Source: Candidatus Melainabacteria bacterium (GTDB lineage Bacteria > Cyanobacteriota > Vampirovibrionia > Obscuribacterales > Obscuribacteraceae). Taken from it: a stretch of DNA of 64,000 nucleotides. The notes below the pieces were generated by a model. That model searched no databases. It was not told the DNA's origin and saw only the letters and a program-made list of their open reading frames with translations. The stretch is from NCBI GenBank assembly GCA_003242885.1, contig QKMZ01000003.1, forward strand, positions 806,001 through 870,000. Reading direction: 5' to 3'. The translations under genes and the position numbers were made by a program. The first letter of the stretch is position 1, and every line of letters starts with the position of its first letter. Of this stretch, positions 1 through 7,683 are shown one piece after another.

Positions 1-776
1 TCTTCGCCTTCTTTCTTCTCTGCTTCTTTCTTGTCTTCCGCAGGTTTGTCCTTGCTTTCTGCGGCGTCAGATTTCTTATCTTCCTTAGCTTCTGCAGCTG
101 GTTTAGCTTCTGCAGCAGGTTTAGTTTCTGCATCCGCTTTCGCATCAGCAGGTTTTGCTTCACCGCCTTCAGCAGGTTTGGCTGCTGCAGCCGGTGCGGC
201 TGGTTTCGCTGCAGCGGCTGCTCCCGGAGCGGCTGCTGTTTTTGCAGCACCGGCAGCGGCTCCTGCAGCTGGAGCAGCTTTAGCTGGTTTCGGCTTAGGC
301 AGCGGAATTTCTTTGCGGTCGAAATAGTATCCCGACTCTTCTTGACTCAATGTCAGCTTGCGCAAATCGTACACAAGAGCCTCGCGGCTGTACTCGGACA
401 TTTCAAAATCATTGGTATTGATAATGCAGCTGGTCGGGCAGACTTCCGTGCACAAGCCACAGAACATGCAAAGTCCGTGGTCGATTTTGAAATCGATCAA
501 TTCCAGTTTGCTTGTCTCAGGACTCTTGTGCGCAGTAATTTCAATGCACTTATCAGGGCAAACTCTTTCGCACTGGCGGCAAGAGATACAAAGATGCTCG
601 CCGGATTCAGGATTGACAGCAAGTGCCAATCTGCCTCTTATATGCGTGTCCGGCATCTGGTCCGGATAGACCTGCGTAATCGGCTCACGAAACGTGTGCA
701 TAGCTACTGTTTTCAAACCGCGATAGATTTGATAGAAGCTGTCTTTGGCACGTGTAACTAAACTAAGACCCAACAT
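1..776 (-). CDS. nuoI: NADH-quinone oxidoreductase subunit I (partial, runs off left edge)
   Basis: This subunit of respiratory complex I carries two [4Fe-4S] clusters (N6a/N6b) that pass electrons towards the quinone site. I translated it from the reverse strand. The ATG at 776 overlaps the end of nuoH by 14 bp, indicating translational coupling. Two ferredoxin motifs are visible in the first 120 residues, CISCRQCERVCP and CMFCGLCTEVCP, each followed by the extra Cys typical of NuoI. The conserved core ends near residue 157 (IPLPKPKP). A low-complexity tail rich in Ala, Pro, Lys and Glu then continues for at least 100 residues to the window edge without a stop. Such a tail is not part of the usual 160-180 residue NuoI. 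The true C-terminus is not in the window. Confidence 0.93.
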   Translation of the reverse strand, partial: MLGLSLVTRAKDSFYQIYRGLKTVAMHTFREPITQVYPDQMPDTHIRGRLALAVNPESGEHLCISCRQCERVCPDKCIEITAHKSPETSKLELIDFKIDHGLCMFCGLCTEVCPTSCIINTNDFEMSEYSREALVYDLRKLTLSQEESGYYFDRKEIPLPKPKPAKAAPAAGAAAGAAKTAAAPGAAAAAKPAAPAAAAKPAEGGEAKPADAKADAETKPAAEAKPAAEAKEDKKSDAAESKDKPAEDKKEAEKKEGE

Positions 777-2217
777 GAACGTTTACGAACTCCCTTGCAA
801 AGACAACCAACACGAAAACGATGAGAGACAGCGGAATCAAACGCTTCCAGCCAAAATCCATAAGCTGGTCGATGCGGAAACGAGGCAAGGTGCCACGAAC
901 AAGGACTGCGAAAAATACGATGCCATAAACCTTGAGAATCACCCAGATTGCAGCAAATAAAGTAGGTGGATCTACAAATTTGATGGCAATAAGTGGAGAA
1001 AGTACTTGATTGATAGCGCTTGCCATTTGCGGTCCGCCCAGCATATTGCCGAGCCAAGCAGGCACAGGGCAGTCGCCGCCACCCAAGAACATCACGACAA
1101 AAATCGAAGCAACCACAAACAAGTTAGTGAATTCTGCCAAGAAGAAAATAGCGAATTTGATGCCGCTGTACTCGGTGTTGTATCCACTAACAAGTTCAGA
1201 TTCAGCTTCCGGCAAATCGAAAGGTATGCGGTTGATTTCTGCGCAGGCGCCAGTCATATAAAGACCAGCAGCGATAAGAACGCAAGCCATAAGAACCACA
1301 ACCGCAATAATTGAAGCGATCGTAGCCATGGAATCCTGACCCGCCACAAGACCGAGCGCAGCTGCAGCTGGATCGGAGTAGGCAGTTTTGAGCACTTGGT
1401 CAAAGGATTTTGCAGACAGTTCTTGCAGTGCTGGAGCAGAATTGGAGAATTTCAGTGCCAGGGCGGAATCGAGTCCACGCAGAGCACCGCCACCCAGAAT
1501 GTTCCAGTTGAGAATTCCGCCGGCTTGTTGCTTCATGATTTCGACAACATCCAAGCTGCCGGCCAGCAAGCAAATGGTCACTAGCGAAAGTACAAGTGGA
1601 ATTTCATAACTGATTGCTTGCGCGGCAGAGCGCAAACCACCCACAAGCGAGTATTTATTGTTGCTAGCCCAGCCTCCCATCACGATTCCAACAACCGGAA
1701 CCGAAGAAGCAGCCAGGATGAAGAAAATCCCGGTCGGCAAATTAACGATCTGGAAGAGTTCGTGATAGTTGGTGACAGCGGCGAGAAGCGGCATCGCACC
1801 AAAAATGGAGGGAGCAAAAAACACGATCGGAGCCAAGGTGAACATGAAAGCATCTGCTCCATGAGGAGTGATGTCTTCTTTGAAGAGCAGTTTGACAGCG
1901 TCTGCGGCTGTTTGCAGATAGCCATCAGGACCAACTCTGTTTGGTCCTAGACGAACTGTGAAAATCGCCAGTCCTCTTCTTTCGAAAAGCACCATAAACA
2001 TGGCATTAATCGGAATAAAAACCAGCACCGATAGAATTGGTGTCAGCGCTCTACAGGTCTCGGCGGTAATCCTCGCAGCATCACTGTCATAAGAAGAGAG
2101 CAGCATTGGAATTGCCACACCGACCAGGTAGCAGGCAATCCAAACCGCACCGAATATGATGCACCACCAGGTGATGGTGAGCGTTCCAAGTTTCAAAATT
2201 TCGGCGCCGTTTCTCAT
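763..2217 (-). CDS. nuoH: NADH-quinone oxidoreductase subunit H
   Basis: This is the membrane subunit of complex I that joins the peripheral arm to the proton-pumping arm and helps form the quinone chamber. Recognisable family segments are ERRGLAIFTVRLGPNRVGPDGYLQ cut short here to RLGPNRVGPDGYLQ near residue 90, the acidic quinone-loop motif EAESELVSGYNTEYSG near residue 335, and LKVYGIVFFAVLVRGTLPRFR-like sequence near residue 430. At 484 residues it is much longer than the usual 320-350. The excess is mainly an insertion of about 80 residues (around residues 220-305, starting after EIMKQQAGG) and a second loop enlargement near residues 380-420. It lies downstream of nuoD and overlaps nuoI. 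Confidence 0.95.
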   Translation of the reverse strand: MRNGAEILKLGTLTITWWCIIFGAVWIACYLVGVAIPMLLSSYDSDAARITAETCRALTPILSVLVFIPINAMFMVLFERRGLAIFTVRLGPNRVGPDGYLQTAADAVKLLFKEDITPHGADAFMFTLAPIVFFAPSIFGAMPLLAAVTNYHELFQIVNLPTGIFFILAASSVPVVGIVMGGWASNNKYSLVGGLRSAAQAISYEIPLVLSLVTICLLAGSLDVVEIMKQQAGGILNWNILGGGALRGLDSALALKFSNSAPALQELSAKSFDQVLKTAYSDPAAAALGLVAGQDSMATIASIIAVVVLMACVLIAAGLYMTGACAEINRIPFDLPEAESELVSGYNTEYSGIKFAIFFLAEFTNLFVVASIFVVMFLGGGDCPVPAWLGNMLGGPQMASAINQVLSPLIAIKFVDPPTLFAAIWVILKVYGIVFFAVLVRGTLPRFRIDQLMDFGWKRLIPLSLIVFVLVVFAREFVNVHVGS

Positions 2218-2318
2218 GATTCTAAAAGCTGTCCTTGTTCTAAGGAGTTGGGTTTTCTAACAGAGAGCATTCTTTACTAGCGATACCAGAGAGTTTCTCA
2301 CCGGCTCGTTTTGATTTT

Positions 2319-3458
2319 TTAGCGGTCTACGTCGGGCAAAATTACGTCGATAGAACCGAATATGGCCATTACGTCAGCAATTGGGTGGTTCTTCAGAAGT
2401 TCCGGCAAAATCGAAAGGTTGCAGAATGACGGATTACGCCACTTGATTCTGTAAGCTCTGTCGGAGCCATTCGAGATGATGTAGCAACCGAGGGTTCCGC
2501 GCGGAGACTCAACAGCGGCAAAACCTTCACCGGCTTTGACGCGCAAACCGGCTATTTGCTTTTTACCTGAAATTTCGCCCTGCGGCAGCATGTCGAGACA
2601 TTGTTTGATGATCTCGTTGGACTGTCTCATTTCGCGAATGCGAAAGATGTATCTATCGAACGTATCGCCATCGCGGTCGTTTACCGGCACGTCGAATTTC
2701 AGTTTCGGATAAACCGAGTAGGGCTTGGTGCGGCGCAAGTCGATATTGACGCCGGAGGCGCGAATGGATGGACCGGTGATTCCATAATCCATGCCCAATT
2801 CTTTTCGGAGAATGCCGATCCCCTTTGTACGCTTCAGGAAGATCGGGTTTTCAGTAACGATGGCTTCGTATTCATCAACGCGATCAGGAAACTCTTCTGT
2901 GAACTTCTTCAGCTTGGAAAGCCAGGCATCCTTTGGATTGCGCATAACGCCGCCAATTCTGATGTAGTTAAACATCATGCGTTGACCGGCGATCTCTTCA
3001 AAGAGTTCTAGCAATTTTTCTCTTTCACGGAAAGGATAGAAAGGAAAACCGAACATCGCGCCCAAGTCGATCAAATAGGTGCCCAACCAGAGTAAGTGCG
3101 AAGTGATGCGGTTCATTTCCGATACCATTACGCGCAAATACTCAGCGCGTTCGGGAACTTCGCAACCATCTACGACTTCAGCTGCGCGAGCCATCGCCCA
3201 GGAAGTAAACATTCCGGAGAGGTAATCGACCCGGTCGATCAAAGCTTGGTACTGGAACCAGGTGCGATTTTGTCCCTGCCATTCTTGAGCTCTGTGAAGG
3301 TGACCAAGAATAGGCTCAGTATGGCGAACGATTTCGCCGTCCAGGGTAAGAATCAAACGCAGCACTCCGTGTGTTGCCGGGTGCTGAGGGCCCATGTTGA
3401 TGAGCATCTCGTCTGTCTTTAGCCTGGGTGTCAGATCGACTTCTGTATCCGTTGCCAT
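2319..3458 (-). CDS. nuoD: NADH-quinone oxidoreductase subunit D (49 kDa)
   Basis: This peripheral-arm subunit of complex I is related to the [NiFe]-hydrogenase large subunit and forms part of the quinone-binding site. The N-terminus contains MGPQHPATHGVLRL near residue 22, the diagnostic NuoD signature, followed by GHLHRAQEWQGQNRTWFQY and SEMNRITSHLLWLGTYLIDL. The C-terminus ends with PSFCNLSILPELLKNHPIAD and FGSIDVILPDVDR, as in full-length NuoD. The length of 379 residues is normal and nuoC and nuoD are separate genes, not fused. The gene sits between nuoC and nuoH; the genes nuoE, nuoF and nuoG that occupy this position in many operons are absent. Confidence 0.97.
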   Translation of the reverse strand: MATDTEVDLTPRLKTDEMLINMGPQHPATHGVLRLILTLDGEIVRHTEPILGHLHRAQEWQGQNRTWFQYQALIDRVDYLSGMFTSWAMARAAEVVDGCEVPERAEYLRVMVSEMNRITSHLLWLGTYLIDLGAMFGFPFYPFREREKLLELFEEIAGQRMMFNYIRIGGVMRNPKDAWLSKLKKFTEEFPDRVDEYEAIVTENPIFLKRTKGIGILRKELGMDYGITGPSIRASGVNIDLRRTKPYSVYPKLKFDVPVNDRDGDTFDRYIFRIREMRQSNEIIKQCLDMLPQGEISGKKQIAGLRVKAGEGFAAVESPRGTLGCYIISNGSDRAYRIKWRNPSFCNLSILPELLKNHPIADVMAIFGSIDVILPDVDR

Positions 3459-3489
3459 TGGTCCTTGCCTCTAATAAGTAAATCGGCGC

Positions 3490-4026
3490 TCAGCGGAAAC
3501 TGCCGGGAGCCTTGTCATTGAGCGAATCAACCAGCTGCTTGTAATCGCGGCGCAATGGATGACCGTCCCAATCCCAAACGTTGAGAATACGTCTTAAATA
3601 TGGATGGCCGTAATAGCGAATTCCAACAAGATCGTAAGTTTCGCGTTCGTGCCAGTTGGCTGCGCTCCAGAAGCGCGAAAGAGAAGGAACGAGTGGCAAT
3701 TGTCCTTCTACAACATCTGTTTTTTTGACTCTGACTTTGATAATCAACTCATTGTTATTGGTATACGACCAAAGTTGATAAACCGAATCGAAAGTGTCAG
3801 CACTGTCGACGCCACTGACGGCTACGAGATAGTCGAGCTTAATCTCTGAGGATCCGCGCAGGAGCTTCATCGCGGCTTCCAGATGAGCTCCATCAATTTC
3901 TATGGTCTCCACACCGCATGAATCAGGCAAACGGTTTGTAGCAATTCCATGATCTTTCAAAAACTGCCCACACAGTCCCGGGCCTTTAGGCTCCTCGGGC
4001 GGTTTTGCGGCTGGTGTCTCTGACAT
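3490..4026 (-). CDS. nuoC: NADH-quinone oxidoreductase subunit C (30 kDa)
   Basis: This is a peripheral-arm structural subunit of complex I that packs against NuoD. The signature stretch WHERETYDLVGIRYYGHPYL near residue 125 and the following LRRILNVWDWDGHPLRRDY identify it. I chose the ATG at 4026 (MSETPAAK), giving 178 residues. A longer frame reaches 4095 but would add a basic, unconserved N-terminus and overlap nuoB by 35 bp. The first 20 residues are Pro/Lys/Glu-rich and probably disordered. The gene lies between nuoB and nuoD in the same orientation. Confidence 0.94.
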   Translation of the reverse strand: MSETPAAKPPEEPKGPGLCGQFLKDHGIATNRLPDSCGVETIEIDGAHLEAAMKLLRGSSEIKLDYLVAVSGVDSADTFDSVYQLWSYTNNNELIIKVRVKKTDVVEGQLPLVPSLSRFWSAANWHERETYDLVGIRYYGHPYLRRILNVWDWDGHPLRRDYKQLVDSLNDKAPGSFR

Positions 4027-4060
4027 TTCGAAGTCCCTTGTTATCTGCTGTGGTTTGCAA

Positions 4061-4750
4061 TTACGCCTTTTCTTGAAGACTCTTGAGTGGATCAAGCGCT
4101 AAAGCTGTTTCGAATCTAGCTTCATCGATCAGGTCTTCAAGCGGACGTCCGGTGTCGTAATCGACTTGGCGTACCGCATTTTGTCTGTACTTTTTCTTCT
4201 TACGCTCAGCGTAAGACTCAGTACGAATTTTTTGCTGCAGCTTGAGAAGTGCATCAAGAATGCCTTCCGGACGAGGAGGGCAGCCAGGCAAATAAATATC
4301 AACCGGAATAACGCGGTCAACACCTTGCACTACTGAATAAGAATCGTTGAACATTCCGCCAGTCACCGTGCATGCGCCCATGGCGATGACGTATTTGGGC
4401 TCAGGCATTTGTTCATAAAGAGTGATCAGAGCCGGCGCCATTTTGCGAGTGATTGTGCCGGCGGTAATAATCATGTCCGCCTGTCTAGGCGTGGCGCGAA
4501 AAACTTCTGAGCCGAATCTAGAGATATCGAATTTCGACATCCCGACTGACATCATTTCGATAGCGCAACACGAAGTGCCGAATGTCAAAGGCCAAACACT
4601 ATTCGAGCGAGCCGCATTGGCAATAGGGCTGACTACGGGCGACAACAGATCACCCATCGCTTCAATCATTTTTTCAAGCGTTGTCAGCGTGACTGTATCT
4701 TTCAATTCATCAGGGACTTCATTCATGCCCTGGACGTCACTATCTGCCAT
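4061..4750 (-). CDS. nuoB: NADH-quinone oxidoreductase subunit B
   Basis: This peripheral-arm subunit of complex I holds the terminal [4Fe-4S] cluster N2, which reduces quinone. All four ligand cysteines can be seen: the tandem pair in [13 protein letters not shown] near residue 60, one in [10 protein letters not shown] near residue 125, and one in [18 protein letters not shown] near residue 155. At 229 residues it is longer than the usual 160-220, because of a charged C-terminal extension after the Fe-S fold. It is 6 bp downstream of nuoA and 35 bp upstream of the chosen nuoC start, consistent with one operon. Confidence 0.97.
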   Translation of the reverse strand: MADSDVQGMNEVPDELKDTVTLTTLEKMIEAMGDLLSPVVSPIANAARSNSVWPLTFGTSCCAIEMMSVGMSKFDISRFGSEVFRATPRQADMIITAGTITRKMAPALITLYEQMPEPKYVIAMGACTVTGGMFNDSYSVVQGVDRVIPVDIYLPGCPPRPEGILDALLKLQQKIRTESYAERKKKKYRQNAVRQVDYDTGRPLEDLIDEARFETALALDPLKSLQEKA

Positions 4751-4756
4751 CGATCA

Positions 4757-5149
4757 TTACTCCCACTCAAGAGCGCCTTTTTTCCAGGCGTATGCAAGCC
4801 CAACTACCAGAATGGAAAGGAATATCGTTACTTCGATAGGTCCAAACATCTTGAAATTGAGTGCTTTGCCGACCTGGTCGGTTGCCAGAGCCCAGGGAAT
4901 GATGAATACGATTTCGATATCGAAGAGAATAAAGAGAAGCGCATACAGGTAGTAGCGAATATCAAACTGCACATGAGCTTCTTGCAGCGGCTTCATGCCG
5001 CATTCGTAAGGCTGAATCTTGGTCTTCGACGGTCTGTGATAACCGAACATGAGCTGCAAGATCCAAGCAAGCAAGATCATTCCAAGCGCCGGAAGGGCAA
5101 AGCCCATCAGAACAAACAAGGCAATCTGCGCCAACTGAAGTTGATACAT
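4757..5149 (-). CDS. nuoA: NADH-quinone oxidoreductase subunit A
   Basis: This is a small membrane subunit of complex I with three predicted helices: residues about 5-30, 60-85 and 92-112. The loop motif YECGMKPLQEAHVQFDIRYY is the NuoA signature; its Cys lies in the loop near the quinone channel. I chose the ATG at 5149 (MYQLQLAQ), preceded by GGGGA at a suitable distance, giving 130 residues. A TTG at 5179 would add ten residues. It is the first gene of the minus-strand nuo operon. Its promoter should lie in the 5150-5725 gap shared with the divergent rnc gene. Confidence 0.95.
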   Translation of the reverse strand: MYQLQLAQIALFVLMGFALPALGMILLAWILQLMFGYHRPSKTKIQPYECGMKPLQEAHVQFDIRYYLYALLFILFDIEIVFIIPWALATDQVGKALNFKMFGPIEVTIFLSILVVGLAYAWKKGALEWE

Positions 5150-5401
5150 CGCTATCCCCGAGCCGAATATTTCTGGCAATCGGCGGTCATTTTCACCGCC
5201 CCGTAAAGCATATCAGTCCTGACATAACGCCGCACTGTAACTAGATTATAGGCACGTAAGAAGCGAGTTGAAATTAGCTTCAGAGAACACAAATTAGGCA
5301 CGTGCAGCGGTTTTAGAACTACCTTGAATTTTGCTCAATACTTGATTACCACCACTCAGCCTCCACGAAGCCAAGCGGCGCGCATCACTTCAAAAAGAAA
5401 C

Positions 5402-5417
5402 GAATCGATAACGATTC
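5402..5417. repeat. Dispersed 16-bp palindromic element, copy 1
   Basis: The sequence is GAATCGATAACGATTC: perfect 6-bp inverted arms (GAATCG/CGATTC) around the asymmetric centre ATAA. It is one of six copies in the window, all intergenic. Confidence 0.85.
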
Positions 5418-5428
5418 GCTATAAAACT

Positions 5429-5444
5429 CAACCGATAACGATTC
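5429..5444. repeat. Dispersed 16-bp palindromic element, copy 2
   Basis: The sequence CAACCGATAACGATTC matches the consensus except at two positions in the left arm. It lies 27 bp from copy 1 in the same orientation and is followed by a T-rich run. Confidence 0.75.
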
Positions 5445-5725
5445 AGTCTTTTTTTTGAAAGCTGGCAAAAATTTCAAGAAGCAAAACGACCAGACCTTTA
5501 TGACTGGAGCCCGGTCTTCGGCGACAGGAATACTTGACTATCTCTATTTTTCGTCTTCGCTGAGGCATTCAAACCCAGCAGGCATGGGCATAATCGGACA
5601 ACGCATGCAACAATGGTTAACAAAAATAGTTCTTCTATCCAACAAGTATTCAAGACGAGGGTGCTTGTAAGTAAAAATATTGGTTAGATCAAATAGTTCT
5701 TTTTGGAATCCCTAAAGTAAAAGCA

Positions 5726-6463
5726 ATGATAGATAGCTATTCACTGTCCCCCAAACGTGTCAAAGAATTAGAGCAGCTCTGCCAGAAACTGGGCGTCCTG
5801 TTCGGTCGCCTGGCAGTTCTTAACGAGGCACTGACACACTCATCCTTTGCGGCTGAGACCCCGGGAGCTCGTGATTACGAGCGCTTGGAATTCTTTGGCG
5901 ACTCAGTTTTGCGCTTTGTCGTAAGCGAATATTTGCTAGAGCGCTTTCCTGACTACGATGAAGGGCAGCTTACCTCCATTCGGTCAGTGTTGGTTTCAGA
6001 CAAAACACTGGCAGAAATTGCTCAAGACTTTGGACTGAGCAAATATATTTTGCTAGGAAGACAAGTCCAAATGCGCCCCTCGATTATGGCGCGTTCAATG
6101 GAAGCGATCTTTGGCGCCGTATACAACGATCTTGGATTATTTGAAGTACAAAACTTAGTCTTGAGGCTCTTCGGAAGCCGCGCGACAGACGTCGATAAAG
6201 ATGAAGCAAAAGACAATTACAAGGCGCAATTACAAGAATATAGCCAGGGCGGTGGGCAGGGCGTGCCGGTCTATACGGTAGACAAAATTGACGGACCGCC
6301 CCATGAACCGACGTTTTCAGTTTCGGTTTCAATAGAGGGAAACACCCTGGCGTCCGGCTCGGGAAGCACCAAAAAGGCCGCCGAGCAGATGGCAGCTAAG
6401 GCTGCTGTAGAGAAGATAGGCGTCTCAGCCCTAAAGAAAAGCGGCCGCCCGAGCGACCGCTAA
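5726..6463 (+). CDS. rnc: Ribonuclease III
   Basis: This endoribonuclease cleaves double-stranded RNA in rRNA, mRNA and antisense-RNA processing. The N-terminal catalytic domain has the signature ERLEFFGDSVL at residues 52-62, supplying Glu55 and Asp59. The C-terminal dsRNA-binding domain is clear (NYKAQLQEYSQ near residue 165 and STKKAAEQMAAKAAVEKI near residue 215). The length of 245 residues is normal. One feature is odd: the second metal-binding segment, usually RPSILADxFEA, reads RPSIMARSMEA (residues 117-127), so the conserved Asp is Arg123 while Glu126 is kept. The gene starts 15 nt after a TAAAG sequence and stands alone, divergent from nuoA. Confidence 0.95.
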   Translation: MIDSYSLSPKRVKELEQLCQKLGVLFGRLAVLNEALTHSSFAAETPGARDYERLEFFGDSVLRFVVSEYLLERFPDYDEGQLTSIRSVLVSDKTLAEIAQDFGLSKYILLGRQVQMRPSIMARSMEAIFGAVYNDLGLFEVQNLVLRLFGSRATDVDKDEAKDNYKAQLQEYSQGGGQGVPVYTVDKIDGPPHEPTFSVSVSIEGNTLASGSGSTKKAAEQMAAKAAVEKIGVSALKKSGRPSDR

Positions 6464-6499
6464 ACGATTTTCTTTGCCTGACAGCTAAGACCTTCCGGT

Positions 6500-7006
6500 T
6501 TACTGTTGAACCGGTGGATTTTGAGCGCCTGGAGCCGGTGCCGGCTCAGCATTGAAATCCATGTTATTAATGCGTGTCGGAGCAAGGTCTACAGGTTGTT
6601 GAGGCTGACCAGCCTTAACTTGTGTACCGATGCCCAAAGCAGGAAGGCTTTGCAAATCGACAGGCACGACTACCGGCGCCGAATCAGAGATATGTGCCGG
6701 CAAACCGGACAAATCGGCGAGCTGCTTGGCATGCGTTCTCAGACTGAGAGCAGCCTTGCTTGCCACGGCAGCTTTGTACTCTGCTTCAGCAGCACGCAAC
6801 AGCGCCCGTGATGCTTCCAGCTGCTTACGGCATTGGTCGAGCTTAGTCTTGGCTAGCTCGAGAGCGTGGCTGGATGCAGCCAACTCGGGTGTTTCGGCCG
6901 GTGCGACTGCTGTCTGTGCACCAGCGCTGATACCAAAAACGAGAGATATGGCAAGGGTGCTTGCGGCGCCCATTACCGACTTACGATAAAAACTTGCTGG
7001 CTTCAT
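6500..7006 (-). CDS. Small secreted coiled-coil protein of unknown function
   Basis: I do not recognise a family. The first 31 residues form a signal peptide: basic start MKPASFYRK, hydrophobic AASTLAISLVFGISAGA, and a likely cleavage after AGA-QTA. Residues 40-90 are a charged helix rich in Ala, Leu, Lys and Glu (AKTKLDQCRKQLEASRALLR), probably a coiled coil with one Cys. The remaining 75 residues are Pro/Val/Ala-rich and end in QNPPVQQ. The mature protein is therefore probably periplasmic and extended. It is convergent with rnc, separated by 36 bp. Confidence 0.7.
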   Translation of the reverse strand: MKPASFYRKSVMGAASTLAISLVFGISAGAQTAVAPAETPELAASSHALELAKTKLDQCRKQLEASRALLRAAEAEYKAAVASKAALSLRTHAKQLADLSGLPAHISDSAPVVVPVDLQSLPALGIGTQVKAGQPQQPVDLAPTRINNMDFNAEPAPAPGAQNPPVQQ

Positions 7007-7485
7007 TTGCTTGCCTCGCCTGTCAAAACCTTGATGAACAACGGAACGAGAAAATTATATGTCCTGTTTAAGGTTAGCGCGCAACTATGAAAAAGCTCAC
7101 AAAATCAGGCTATCTGACAGATCTACAGCGCGAATACTTTCGATCGATTTTCAACACGTTTGCATATAGAGAGGTTGGAATCTTCCAAAAACAAGAAGCC
7201 AAGAGATGAGTTGACGGACCCTTTCCAAACTTCAAAGCCCCACTTGAGATCAAATGTGGAGAAAAATGACCGCGAGATTCGAAAATTTGCATGGTTCGGA
7301 AAGAAAAATTGAGAAAAGTTGCACGGATTTAGATAAATAGAGGATAAGGCAGGCTTTTGCCAGGCTGTCGTTCAAGCTTCGCCGAAGCGCCGGGAAACAG
7401 GCTCCTGCGCGGCATAAGCGGGATGAGGAATAGTAACGAACTATAAAGCAAGTCTAAAGGTTCCTCTAAACCTCAATACATGACC

Positions 7486-7515
7486 TTGAAGTCCTTGCGC
7501 ACGTTGTCTTATATT
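7486..7515 (+). promoter_or_regulatory. Possible rpsA promoter
   Basis: A -35-like TTGAAG (7486-7491) and a -10-like TATATT (7510-7515) are separated by 18 bp. Transcription would start near 7522 and give a leader of about 160 nt before the rpsA start. This is from consensus matching only. Confidence 0.35.
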
Positions 7516-7521
7516 GTACGT

Positions 7522-7539
7522 TTCCGCCCGGTGGCGGAA
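7522..7539 (+). promoter_or_regulatory. Hairpin in rpsA leader (attenuator-like)
   Basis: A perfect 7-bp stem (TTCCGCC / GGCGGAA) closes a CGGT loop and is followed by GTTTTGG. A second perfect hairpin, CGCCGA-TATT-TCGGCG, follows at 7582-7597. Ribosomal protein S1 represses its own translation through its leader in Escherichia coli; a similar role here is inference. Confidence 0.45.
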
Positions 7540-7683
7540 GTTTTGGTCGCATGCCAAGATTAAGATCTTGGGTTTGTGACCCGCCGATATTTCGGCGCGT
7601 CGATGCACCAGCGAATGCTTGGGCAATTCGCGGCATGGGAGCGACGTTTCGACCGCATCGATGCATCAAAAGAGGTTAAAGGA

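Larger units (their letters stand above)
5150..5725. other. Divergent intergenic region nuoA / rnc
   Basis: This 576-bp gap separates the divergently transcribed nuoA and rnc genes. I see no convincing gene; a 71-codon frame at 5455-5670 has no recognisable sequence or ribosome-binding site. The gap holds two copies of the dispersed palindromic element (5402-5417 and 5429-5444), followed by a T8 run at about 5451-5458. It must contain the promoters of both operons, but I could not pick a convincing -35/-10 pair. Confidence 0.6.
7007..7683. other. Intergenic region and rpsA leader
   Basis: This gap lies upstream of rpsA and of the divergent small secreted protein gene. I see no credible gene: short minus-strand frames here lack recognisable sequence, and the longer in-frame N-terminus possible for S1 (from 7576) is unlike the family. 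The right half contains a possible promoter and several hairpins (7522-7539, 7582-7597, and the palindrome GCATCGATGC near 7655). The middle (about 7350-7425) is GC-rich with short inverted repeats such as GCTTCGCCGAAGC and may be structured RNA. Confidence 0.5.

Noticed and set aside
5455..5670. 71-codon plus-strand frame between nuoA and rnc
   Set aside because: No ribosome-binding site, no recognisable sequence, and it overlaps the region holding repeats and a T run.
7350..7430. GC-rich stretch considered as SRP RNA or RNase P RNA
   Set aside because: I could not find the conserved loops of either RNA.
7576..7683. N-terminal extension of S1 by 36 codons
   Set aside because: The extension is unlike the family, covers hairpins, and better start signals lie at 7684.
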